Made by a program: the position numbers and the translations under genes. This document shows positions 39,841 through 49,030 of a stretch of 64,000 nucleotides of DNA, in pieces (the stretch's first letter is position 1; every line of letters starts with the position of its first letter). Under the pieces are notes generated by a model. The model did not search any database. It was not told the origin of the DNA and worked only from the letters and a program-made list of their open reading frames with translations. The DNA lies in NCBI RefSeq assembly GCF_000687935.1, contig NZ_JHZZ01000001.1, positions 1,984,001 to 2,048,000 on the forward strand. Direction: 5' to 3'. The DNA comes from Polaribacter sp. Hel_I_88. Its GTDB lineage: Bacteria > Bacteroidota > Bacteroidia > Flavobacteriales > Flavobacteriaceae.

Positions 39841-40218
39841 TTAATTAATGTATTTTTTTTTAAAAAAAAAATTAAAAATGAATAATGCTAATAAAACACC
39901 TAACGAATTTGCTAAAACATCTTTATAATCTCCTGTTCTGTAAATCGTTAAAGTACTCTGTAATACCTCAATAATTATGCCAAATAATATACAACAAATT
40001 ACAATGATATATTTTTTATTTGGTTTTTTGTAAAAAGAGAATAACCATGTTAAAGCCAAAACAAAATAGGCAATACTGTGATATGCTTTATCTATATTTT
40101 TTACATCAACACCTGTACTTGGTAATTTTAATAAACTTAAAAAGATAATAGCTATGGTTATTGCAACTGCAATAACAAATAAATTATCCAGAAATAAGGT
40201 CTTTATACGCTTCAGCAT
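39841..40218 (-). CDS. VanZ-family membrane protein
   Basis: 125 residues with four TM helices. VanZ features: [17 protein letters not shown] in helix 2 and [32 protein letters not shown] at the end. Function outside glycopeptide resistance is unknown. Overlaps the gcvH 3' end by 35 bp, which shows tight coupling. Confidence 0.88.
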   Translation of the reverse strand: MLKRIKTLFLDNLFVIAVAITIAIIFLSLLKLPSTGVDVKNIDKAYHSIAYFVLALTWLFSFYKKPNKKYIIVICCILFGIIIEVLQSTLTIYRTGDYKDVLANSLGVLLALFIFNFFFKKKYIN

Positions 40219-40564
40219 CTAATAAGTTGTCTATTTGAGATGCATCAGAAATTTCGATTTTGATCATCCATCCTTTGTTGTAAGGGTCTGTGTTTACTAA
40301 TTCAGGATCGTTTTCTAACTCATCATTAAATTCAATTACTTCTCCAGTTAATGGCATAAATAAATCTGAAACTGTTTTTACAGCTTCTACAGAACCAAAA
40401 ACGTCTCCTTCTTCTACAGTATCATCCAAGGTATCAACATCAACATAAACAATGTCTCCTAATTCTCCTTGTGCAAAATCTGTAATTCCTACAGTTGCAA
40501 TATTGTTTTCAATTTTAATCCACTCGTGATCTTTAGTGTATTTTAATTCAGCTGGAATATTCAT
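40184..40564 (-). CDS. gcvH: Glycine cleavage system H protein
   Basis: 126 residues, full length. The lipoyl domain is complete: [29 protein letters not shown], and [12 protein letters not shown] with Lys63 as the lipoylated residue. Carries the aminomethyl group between P and T proteins. No other gcv gene is nearby; its fixed place behind sprA is usual in Flavobacteria and may not reflect function. Confidence 0.96.
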   Translation of the reverse strand: MNIPAELKYTKDHEWIKIENNIATVGITDFAQGELGDIVYVDVDTLDDTVEEGDVFGSVEAVKTVSDLFMPLTGEVIEFNDELENDPELVNTDPYNKGWMIKIEISDASQIDNLLDAEAYKDLISG

Positions 40565-40593
40565 TTTTTACTTTTTAGATTTTTGTTTTTATT

Positions 40594-43500
40594 TTAATTT
40601 CCTCCTAAGTTATAAACTAAATTTATACCTCCATTAATTGCCTGTCTTGGGAATGTAGTAGAGATTGCAAATTTAGATGTTTGGTGATTATAATAAAAAG
40701 AAGCTGTTAAATTGCTACTTAATATATAATCGGCTGTAAATTTAATAGAAAATAATCTTTGACCACCACTAATTTGATTATTATCTTCATCAATATATCT
40801 AATTTGTGTTAAATTATCTCTTAAAGAAACATCTGCTCTTAAATTTATATCTCCTTTTAAGGTTGTTTTTTTACCTGTAAAACGCGTATTAAATTTAACA
40901 TCTTTAAAAACGTACCCCAAACCAACAATATATTCTGTACCTGCAATATCTGTTAAAGTACTGTTGTTAAAGTTCATGGTTAAAGTTCTGTCCCTTTTTA
41001 TTTCACTTCTTAACGAAAATGAATTTCTCATTTTCATATCTACTTTTATTAATGGTGAAAACTCATCAACTAAAGTAGCACTTGCAATTAATCTTTGTGG
41101 TTCAAAATTACCAGCTATATTTTTTTGAGTAAAAGCGGTATCATCTCCATATTGTAAATTGTTTGTAAAATTAGATATTGTATAAGAAGAACGATATCCA
41201 TGAGAAACTACAAATGAAGAAAAATTCTTTTTAAACCAAGCCATTTTCATAAAACCATTGTAGCGTAAAGTCCAATTTGGAATTGGAATATTTCTGAACA
41301 AGCCCGTATTTACTTTGTTTGGATCTTTGCCAGAATATGCTGCCATAAAAGCAGGTAATAAAACTTGCTGACTATTTTCCCCAAATCCTGTAGCATCTAC
41401 TCCAGGGTTTTCTCTGGCAAATCTATTTGCAATTTCTCCTCTGTAATCTTTCATGGTTTGAAACAAAGCATCTCCATCTTTAAATGCTGTAGAAAACATG
41501 GAGTAACTTGTACTAAAGTTTCCTGTTTCAAACGTATCAATTCCAAAATCGATAGCTCCAGTTGCTGTACCATCTTGAATAATATCTAATTGCTGAGATA
41601 AATCGCTTGTTTTAATTTTATTACCCCTCACATCAATATTTAAATCATCAAAAGGTTTTAAGGTAAATGTATAATCTAACTTATTATAGGCAGTTCTGTT
41701 ATAGGTTTTATTAAAGTAAGCACTTTCATCAATATTTGGCGTTGTTGGGTCATCAACTAAAGCTCTAGGCTCTACTAACCAGCCATTTATAAGCGCTTTG
41801 TTTCTAATATCTACTTGACTACCAAATGCAAAAGAGGTTGGTGGGCCTCCTAAAAACCCAGTACCTGCATCATAACCTTGTAAATATTGGCCGTTGTTTT
41901 CTGTATAACTTATTTGCCCTTGTTTTACTGAAGTTAATAGTTCCCAAGTGGTTTTTAAAATTTTCTTACCAATAGGTAAATTTTTACTCGGTCTTATTCT
42001 TGCTGTATTTTTTCCTTTGGCATTTTTACGTTGTGTTTTGGTAAGTAGCAATTTTTCGAAACCAACACTTTTGTAAATCTTATCAAAAGAAAAAGTAGTA
42101 TTTAAATTGTGAGTATTTGCATTCTGAATTACGTTACCAATTTGCTCAACAATAGTTTCATCTTGAGATGATACTTGCCAATCATAATCTGCAGTGTATC
42201 CATAATCGGCTTTCATAAAACTTAAAAATGGAAATTTATCTAAAGGCAAAGCATAGGTTGCATTTAATTTTTGATGATATTGATTTGCTCTTCCTGTATT
42301 AAAGAAATCATCAAAAATTTGCAATTCTTCTCCACTTCCAAAAGCATCATAAATGTAATTATTGCTTGCGTTAAAGTTTAGTACAATGGATCTTGTTAAA
42401 TCGAAAGCCACAGTATAATCCCAATCAAATAAAAATCTACGTTGTTTTAATTCTGGTTGTGCAGATAATCCAGGTACCAAATTTCTAGATTGTTGCTCAT
42501 TATAATTTCTATTAATCCTAGAGTTGATGGCAACTGTAGTTGGTATAGGGTTAAAGTTAAAATCTTTTATAAATTTTAAATACTTGCTCGTAAATAAGGA
42601 ATCATTTTTCTTAAAAGGTTCAATGGGTTTCGAGTTGAAATTAAAATTGTAAGCAGCAGATGCAATTACATTTTCATTAATATATTTTTCAATATTATAA
42701 TCTCTATGAAACTCTTTATTATGTGAATAAGAAACCGCTACATTTTCCACATCATAAAACTTAGGTTTTTTTGAAGTGTTCGGATTTCTATTCTTTTTAA
42801 CATTGATAAAACTAATACTCGTTCTTTTTGTATAATCTCTAGAAAACTCACTATTTGGATTCTGTTCTAGTGCATCAGCTAACGTTACATCTTGGTATTG
42901 AGGATCAAATTTTGGGTCTATAAATTTTTCGCCAACACTATAACTCATAGGGATTTGAATTCCCCATTTTTGAGGCGTTAAAACTTTGCCTAAGCTTAAT
43001 GTTGTTGCAACATCATATTGTTTGGTTTCATCTAAACTACGTTGGTTTACTCTGTCTTCTACATTTCCAAATCCTATGGTTTGCATGCTTCCAGAAAGCG
43101 ATACGTTTGCAACATCAGCAAAATTGGCATCAGCATTCATAACAGCAGCCCAACCAGCTTCGTTGTCAAAACCAGCAGAACGCAATTCGTTAAACCAAAT
43201 TTCACCAGATTTATTTGAAGTACTTATGTTTTTTAACCCTAAAACAATAGTTCTTAATTGTGCTAAAGTTGGGTTTCCTTTTACTGTAATTGTATAAGGA
43301 ACATCGGTTTGTGCAGAAGATGTAAAAGGTTCATTTATGGCTGCTCCAATAGCATCTCTTTCTAGTTTTACTTTTCCAAAACTCTCTAAAAAAGCATCTA
43401 AATTATTTTCTTCTGGCCAAATATCTAATTGGCTATTACCACCAGAACTTACTGTTAAAGGCATTTCTAATTCGTAGTAATTTTCATTTAAATCTGTACC

Positions 43501-46500
43501 TAATCTTATTACTCCAGCAAAATCATTATCAGAAATAGGAGCTTCTACATTTAAACCTTCTAAGTGCATAAACATTTTAAGATTCTTAAAACGTCTTAAA
43601 TCTACACTAATATTTTTAAAAATTGCGCGGGTTTTGTTTGGTTCTAAATTGGTAACTTTTAAGGTAACAGATTGCTCATTTTGCAATTGCACAGTTGTGG
43701 TTCCTTGCAAACGTTCACGTTCTATACCTGGAGGTTGAATGTAACTTCCATTATTTTGTTCAATACTTACAACACCAACCTCAAAACCTTCTAGTTCTGC
43801 TTGCGTTAATTCTCTATCAGGATCAATTGCTGGATCTATAGTTCTTGTATAGCGTCTCCAATCTCCACGAACTAAATCTAACTCTCCAAAACGAATTACT
43901 ACAGGTATTTTAAAGTTTGTTAAGTACATTCTTACAAAACGAATACTGTTAAAGTCAGAAATTCCATTTACAGGCGTTCCATTTCTTATAGGAACTCTAA
44001 ATTGATACCATGTAGTTTCTTGTGTATTTCCGTTTTCTAAAGTTACAGAGGTTGTTTTAGAATCTACAATAAAATTTCTACCTTCTCTTAAATCATTTTT
44101 ATTCATAGAAATCTTATACTCATAATAACTCTCAACAGTATTCATAGTTTGATCTCTGTTGATGTCTTCCACATCTGGGTATGTTGTAGAAGATGTAGGA
44201 TATGTTTCTGGTGATTGATTTAACGTTGGCGAGTTGCCTTGTGTATTATTAAAATCTTTATACCTTGTTAAAACGGATGCATTAATGGCATCTAAATTTC
44301 CTCCTCTAAAAAATTGAAAGTTATCAGAAGCAATATCATTAGGATTTAAACGGTTAAAATTGATATTTAAATTCAAAGAATCTGATAATTTTTGTAAATT
44401 TTGTTGCTCTTCAATATCATTTAAACCATCAAAACCTAAATCTTGATTTGTTCTTGCAGCATCTTCTTCGCTAAATGCATATATAATTGATGGATTTCTT
44501 GGCACATCACCCCAAATAGTTTCGTTAACGTTAGAACCTGGTATTTTTACACCATCTTCTGGCAAACCGTTTTCGAACATTTTACGATTATCCTTTACAA
44601 TATCTTCAGAGATGTTTCCTAAATTGATATATAAATCTCCAACTTGATTGGTAATGTTTTCAGGATTTACGCCTTGAGGTAAACCTTCTTCTTCTGTAAT
44701 AGAATAATTTTGATAAGGATCCATTACCCAAAACTGAATAAATTCTACATTGGCTTGATCAAAATTGTTTGTGTTTAAAGGACGCATAATTCCACCCCAA
44801 TTCTCTTCAGGATTAATAAACTTACCTTCGTTATTAACATCATTATTAGTGGTGTTAAAATTATAAGAACCTCTTTCTTCTGGAAAATAGGCTAAATCTA
44901 ATGTTCTTATTTGTGTGTTTTGGGTGATGTCAAATTGCTGATTAGGAAATAATTCAGCAAAATTAATTTGTCTTGTTTCTGCTCTAGACAATTCATCTGC
45001 ATCTACACTTGCAGGTGTTTCTCCAAATCCATAAAAAATCTGATCAATACTATACCAAGCTAATTTTCCTCTTTTATAGTTGTAAGTCAAACCACTATTA
45101 CCACCATTAAAACGATCATTTGCTTGATTATTTGGGGTACTTGCTTCATACCAATCTAAAGCCGATAATAAGCTAATTGGTATTTGCGATGCTTCAAAAT
45201 CATCTATATAAGAAGTTGCAGCTCCAGCAACATCAATACCACTTGGTGTTCCTGGCAACAAATACGCCATATCTCCACTTACAGATAAGTTAGAAGGTAC
45301 ATCTGTATCTACAAAAGGTAATTTATTTGCTAATTTAGTAAAATAAGGAACTTCTGTAGAATAGTCGAAATTGAAACCTAACATTGTATTGTTAATAGGT
45401 TCTGCTCCAAAGTTTACTTTAGGTGTTAAAGGCCTTTCATTTACATTTAAAATAGTAGCACCAACTACTAAATCTTCAGAAAAAACATGCTCTATATCAA
45501 CACCCATAAAGGTTTTTCTTTGTTGATTAAAAACAGCATTATTTTCTGTTGATACATTTATTGGAGTTCCAGAAGCTTGTAAGCCAGGATCTATAATTTG
45601 CACTCTTCCTAATTGATAATCTACTACATAATCTACACCTTCTACCAATTGTCTTCCTCCAGCAGTTACTCTTACAGAACCTCTAGGAACGTTAAAGGCG
45701 CCAATAGGAATTCCGCCAGCACTTTCCGATTTAAAGTATCCTTTTAAAAAGTATTTATCTTTATTTTGAAAGTTGTTTTTGATGTTAATCTTGGTGTTTA
45801 AATACAATTCCCTAAACAAAAAGCGTTCATCTACAGCAGGATTCAAACCAACATCATTTGGATTATTAGGATCTATAATTAAATCATTACCAAATGGTTC
45901 TGGTTCTGGAAATATTACAAATCCGTTTTGAGAATTTACTGTAATATCTTCTACATAATCGAAAAAACCATCTGGAGTTCTAAACTGACTTTGGTCTAAC
46001 TGGTCTAATTTAAAAACTTGAATTAACGGAATTGTAGGAATATCTGGTGTGTTTGCATTCTGTAAAACATTGGATGCAATACCTGTATCATCATCTCTAT
46101 ATTGAATTTCGAAACGGAAACCATCTTGTGTTAAAGGGAAAGCACCTAAAGCATAAATGTTTTTCATCATCAACCTCCAAGTTGGGAAAGATTCATCTCT
46201 ACCCGTTGTTGGGTTTGTTCTTTTTGTTTGTAAAATTTCTGAACGTAATAATTTTACAGCTAAATTATTTGGTGCTTGTACACCATCATTAGAGAATTCA
46301 CCAACTTTAAAAGACTTTTTAGAGTTTGCACCATTTACAGTTCCTGCAACTGTATATTCATAAGCAACTGCTAAAACTTCACCATCATTTAATCTTCTAT
46401 TTAAAGAAATATACCCTAATTTAGGATTTAATCGGTATTCATTCGCATTCAGTTTTCTTGCATTTTCAAGAATAGAATAATCTGTTCCTTGTTGCATTTG

Positions 46501-47787
46501 AAACTGATTATTTAAGGTAGCATCTACATTAGAAACATCTCTAATACCATCTAAAACGTTTTGTGTATAAATATTATTGGCATTATTTTGAGGCAAATTT
46601 AATTGCTGTCCATTTGCATTAATGCTAATAGGGTCAACAGGTTGTACTGTTCCTGCATCATCTACCAAATTTTGATAAAAGTTATTATTGGCGTTAGGAT
46701 TGTTTAATTCTCCTAAATCTGCTAAAGCTACAATACTTCTAAAATCTTCAGTTGCTGCATTTCTGTTGGTAATCCAAACTTCAATACGAGTAATGCTAAC
46801 TTGGCTGTTAATTAATGGATATTGTTTTAACGAGTTTGCGTAATTATCAATAAAAAATTGTGATAAGAAAAAATGTCTGTCATTATCATAATCTGTAGTT
46901 CTTAACTCAAATTCTTCAATTGATGCACCAGCTTCTGCAACCACAGTTTTACTTTCTGAATTTTGTTGCGAAAAAACAGCGGTAACATTAGTGTTTCCAA
47001 ATTGTAATTGAGTCTTTACACCGAATAAACTTTGCGCGCCATTTATTAAGGAATTTTTAATAGGCATAGCAACATTACCAGCCTCAATTCCTTGCAAAAT
47101 ATCGTCTTCTGTGGGTGTGTAATCTAATTTCACTAAATTCTGAAAATCGAAACTAGCTTGGGTATCATAATTTGCAGTAAACTCCAAGCGCTCCCCAATT
47201 TTTGCACGAATACTTGCATTTATTTGTTGATCGAAATCAAAAACCAAACTGCTTCTATTTTCTTCGGATATTTGTGGGTTTTCTGTATTTTGATAAATAA
47301 AACCAAGACGTACGCTTAAATTTCCAGTGGGTGTAAATTCAATTTTATTACCTCCAAAAATAGATTCGAAGAACTTTGAGTTTACATAATAATCTGGTAA
47401 TAAGTCTTTTTGAGCGGCTGCAGCACCTTTCTTTTTGCTATTCGTTGCACTTACTTTGTCTTTAAAATATTGCAACATATCTCGCTTTAAACGATATTGA
47501 GCATATTCTTTACGTGTTAAAAAAATGGGTGTTTTTGTATAATAATCGCCAATTTTTTCTACGATTACATATCTGTTTAAAGTTTTGTCAAAAATTACTT
47601 CTTTTTTGGCTAAGTCATCTAAAAAGAGACCTCCTTTTTGGGTGTTGTTAAAATCGTACCTTAAATTTAAGGTATCTTTTTTTACAATTGTAGAATCTTT
47701 ACTTTGTTTTGTTTGTGCATTAAAAGAAAAATTTACTAGAAAAGTAAATAGCACCACTAAAAGTATATTTTTTAAAAATCTAATCAA
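40594..47787 (-). CDS. sprA: Type IX secretion translocon protein SprA
   Basis: 2397 residues, the size of flavobacterial SprA. Signal peptide (ends NFSFNAQ), then a very long chain of beta-strand-rich outer-membrane barrel sequence ending in INLVYNLGGN. SprA forms the giant barrel through which type IX cargo crosses the outer membrane, and is needed for gliding motility adhesins. Stretches such as FGVKTQLQFGNTNVTAVFSQ, FNELRSAGFDNEAGWAAVMN and FGVDIEHVF-type blocks recur in the family. Only 4 bp separate its start from the end of ruvA. Confidence 0.97.
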   Translation of the reverse strand: MIRFLKNILLVVLFTFLVNFSFNAQTKQSKDSTIVKKDTLNLRYDFNNTQKGGLFLDDLAKKEVIFDKTLNRYVIVEKIGDYYTKTPIFLTRKEYAQYRLKRDMLQYFKDKVSATNSKKKGAAAAQKDLLPDYYVNSKFFESIFGGNKIEFTPTGNLSVRLGFIYQNTENPQISEENRSSLVFDFDQQINASIRAKIGERLEFTANYDTQASFDFQNLVKLDYTPTEDDILQGIEAGNVAMPIKNSLINGAQSLFGVKTQLQFGNTNVTAVFSQQNSESKTVVAEAGASIEEFELRTTDYDNDRHFFLSQFFIDNYANSLKQYPLINSQVSITRIEVWITNRNAATEDFRSIVALADLGELNNPNANNNFYQNLVDDAGTVQPVDPISINANGQQLNLPQNNANNIYTQNVLDGIRDVSNVDATLNNQFQMQQGTDYSILENARKLNANEYRLNPKLGYISLNRRLNDGEVLAVAYEYTVAGTVNGANSKKSFKVGEFSNDGVQAPNNLAVKLLRSEILQTKRTNPTTGRDESFPTWRLMMKNIYALGAFPLTQDGFRFEIQYRDDDTGIASNVLQNANTPDIPTIPLIQVFKLDQLDQSQFRTPDGFFDYVEDITVNSQNGFVIFPEPEPFGNDLIIDPNNPNDVGLNPAVDERFLFRELYLNTKINIKNNFQNKDKYFLKGYFKSESAGGIPIGAFNVPRGSVRVTAGGRQLVEGVDYVVDYQLGRVQIIDPGLQASGTPINVSTENNAVFNQQRKTFMGVDIEHVFSEDLVVGATILNVNERPLTPKVNFGAEPINNTMLGFNFDYSTEVPYFTKLANKLPFVDTDVPSNLSVSGDMAYLLPGTPSGIDVAGAATSYIDDFEASQIPISLLSALDWYEASTPNNQANDRFNGGNSGLTYNYKRGKLAWYSIDQIFYGFGETPASVDADELSRAETRQINFAELFPNQQFDITQNTQIRTLDLAYFPEERGSYNFNTTNNDVNNEGKFINPEENWGGIMRPLNTNNFDQANVEFIQFWVMDPYQNYSITEEEGLPQGVNPENITNQVGDLYINLGNISEDIVKDNRKMFENGLPEDGVKIPGSNVNETIWGDVPRNPSIIYAFSEEDAARTNQDLGFDGLNDIEEQQNLQKLSDSLNLNINFNRLNPNDIASDNFQFFRGGNLDAINASVLTRYKDFNNTQGNSPTLNQSPETYPTSSTTYPDVEDINRDQTMNTVESYYEYKISMNKNDLREGRNFIVDSKTTSVTLENGNTQETTWYQFRVPIRNGTPVNGISDFNSIRFVRMYLTNFKIPVVIRFGELDLVRGDWRRYTRTIDPAIDPDRELTQAELEGFEVGVVSIEQNNGSYIQPPGIERERLQGTTTVQLQNEQSVTLKVTNLEPNKTRAIFKNISVDLRRFKNLKMFMHLEGLNVEAPISDNDFAGVIRLGTDLNENYYELEMPLTVSSGGNSQLDIWPEENNLDAFLESFGKVKLERDAIGAAINEPFTSSAQTDVPYTITVKGNPTLAQLRTIVLGLKNISTSNKSGEIWFNELRSAGFDNEAGWAAVMNADANFADVANVSLSGSMQTIGFGNVEDRVNQRSLDETKQYDVATTLSLGKVLTPQKWGIQIPMSYSVGEKFIDPKFDPQYQDVTLADALEQNPNSEFSRDYTKRTSISFINVKKNRNPNTSKKPKFYDVENVAVSYSHNKEFHRDYNIEKYINENVIASAAYNFNFNSKPIEPFKKNDSLFTSKYLKFIKDFNFNPIPTTVAINSRINRNYNEQQSRNLVPGLSAQPELKQRRFLFDWDYTVAFDLTRSIVLNFNASNNYIYDAFGSGEELQIFDDFFNTGRANQYHQKLNATYALPLDKFPFLSFMKADYGYTADYDWQVSSQDETIVEQIGNVIQNANTHNLNTTFSFDKIYKSVGFEKLLLTKTQRKNAKGKNTARIRPSKNLPIGKKILKTTWELLTSVKQGQISYTENNGQYLQGYDAGTGFLGGPPTSFAFGSQVDIRNKALINGWLVEPRALVDDPTTPNIDESAYFNKTYNRTAYNKLDYTFTLKPFDDLNIDVRGNKIKTSDLSQQLDIIQDGTATGAIDFGIDTFETGNFSTSYSMFSTAFKDGDALFQTMKDYRGEIANRFARENPGVDATGFGENSQQVLLPAFMAAYSGKDPNKVNTGLFRNIPIPNWTLRYNGFMKMAWFKKNFSSFVVSHGYRSSYTISNFTNNLQYGDDTAFTQKNIAGNFEPQRLIASATLVDEFSPLIKVDMKMRNSFSLRSEIKRDRTLTMNFNNSTLTDIAGTEYIVGLGYVFKDVKFNTRFTGKKTTLKGDINLRADVSLRDNLTQIRYIDEDNNQISGGQRLFSIKFTADYILSSNLTASFYYNHQTSKFAISTTFPRQAINGGINLVYNLGGN

Positions 47788-47791
47788 TTGA

Positions 47792-48373
47792 TTATAAGTT
47801 TTTTAAAGCTAGTTTTATAATTTTTTCAACGGTAGCATCAGGGTTTTCTTTTAAAACAGCATTTACAATCTTTTCAGATTGTTTTTTATGAAACCCTAAA
47901 ACGTCTAAAGCAGATAACGCTTCATCTTTATTTGTATTGCTTTCAGTATAGGAAATTGCATCAACATCAAAGGTTTTTAAGATTTTATCTTTTAAATCTA
48001 CAATAACTCTTTGTGCAGTTTTTGCACCAATTCCTTTTACAGATTGAATAACAGCCACATTTTCTGAGGCAATTGCATTTTGAATTTCCTCACTGGTCAT
48101 AGAAGAACACATAGTTCTTGCAATACTAGGCCCAACACCAGAAACCGAAATTAAAAGTTTAAAAACCTCTCTTTCAGTCTTGTTGATAAACCCAAACAAG
48201 GTGTGTGCATCTTCTCTTATCGATAAATGTGTGTATAAAACTACATTTTCATCTGCAGGCAAACCAGAAAAAGTATTTAGTGAAATATGTAGCAAATACC
48301 CAACACCATTGCAATCTACAACTACCTCTGTAGGACTTTTCTCTACCAACCTTCCTCTAACTTGTGTAATCAT
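47792..48373 (-). CDS. ruvA: Holliday junction branch migration protein RuvA
   Basis: 193 residues. OB-fold N-terminus (MITQVRGRLVEKSPTEVVVD), two helix-hairpin-helix motifs (LISVSGVGPSIARTM and IQSVKGIGAKTAQRVIVDLKDKI) and a C-terminal domain III that binds RuvB (ALSALDVLGFHKKQSEKIV). RuvA tetramers hold the Holliday junction for RuvB. Placed directly ahead of sprA, an order conserved in Flavobacteria. Confidence 0.96.
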   Translation of the reverse strand: MITQVRGRLVEKSPTEVVVDCNGVGYLLHISLNTFSGLPADENVVLYTHLSIREDAHTLFGFINKTEREVFKLLISVSGVGPSIARTMCSSMTSEEIQNAIASENVAVIQSVKGIGAKTAQRVIVDLKDKILKTFDVDAISYTESNTNKDEALSALDVLGFHKKQSEKIVNAVLKENPDATVEKIIKLALKNL

Positions 48374-48705
48374 TCCTTTTTTTTCTTGGCGTCTAAAGTA
48401 ATAATTTATTTTAGGTTAGTTGCATTCCCTATTTAGAAATACTAATAAAAAGTTAAAAGAAGTTGAGAGTGTTATAGAAGTAGGTTTAAAATATGGGTAA
48501 GATTGTTTGTAATCGATTTATATTTAGGTTGTTATATTGTAAGTATTTTTGGTAATTTTATTTTTTATAGATAGTACTGGTTATTTTTCTATTTGTTTTA
48601 TTCGGATGTTGTACGCAGTTTTTTATTGACAATAGTGAATTACAATTCCATCATTTAATTCAGACGTGTCTAGTCCTGAAATATGGTTACAGGTAAAAAT
48701 TGTTT

Positions 48706-48935
48706 TTAAGCTGATAATTGATATATCATATTTGGTGTTTTATAATCTAAAGATACGTGTAATCTAATTTCATTGTATAAATTAATTGCATTTTTTGCAG
48801 CTCTCTTTGCGTGAGCCACGTAATCAAAGGTTTAGTCGAGATAAAATTTGTCTTTTAAGATTCCTTTTACGCTTTCAGCCATGGCGTTTTCGTAACAATG
48901 ATTTTCTTTCTAAGTGTCAACATTTGGTGTTTTCT
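48706..48935 (-). pseudogene. IS3-family transposase (OrfB) C-terminal remnant
   Basis: Minus-strand translation gives HCYENAMAESVKGILKDKFY followed by LD-stop-TFDYVAHAKRAAKNAINLYNEIRL and HVSLDYKTPNMIYQLSA ending at a stop at 48706-48708. This is the last quarter of an IS3/IS150-type integrase core, with the final catalytic glutamate region (NAMAES) and the usual end. An in-frame TAA at 48832-48834 stands where a Gln codon is expected (CAA to TAA), and a further in-frame stop lies about 10 codons upstream of HCYENA. The N-terminal three quarters are missing. Confidence 0.8.
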
Positions 48936-48968
48936 AAGGACATTAAATAAAGTATCTCTATTGTAAAC

Positions 48969-49006
48969 AAAAAAGCTTACAAACCAATGGGTATGTAAGC
49001 CTTTTT
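48969..49006 (-). terminator. maeB terminator
   Basis: GCTTACA (48975-48981) pairs with TGTAAGC (48994-49000); A/T runs flank both sides, giving a T-tail on the minus strand. Confidence 0.7.
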
Positions 49007-49030
49007 AAAATAAATTTTATGCTTAAAATG

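Larger units (their letters stand above)
48374..49030. other. Intergenic region with dead IS3 fragment
   Basis: 657 bp between maeB and ruvA. It holds the IS3 transposase remnant (48706-48935), the possible right end of that element (about 48661-48705, TCTAGTCCTGAAATATGG-type), the maeB terminator (48969-49006) and otherwise featureless AT-rich DNA. No ruvA promoter could be pinned down. Confidence 0.6.
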
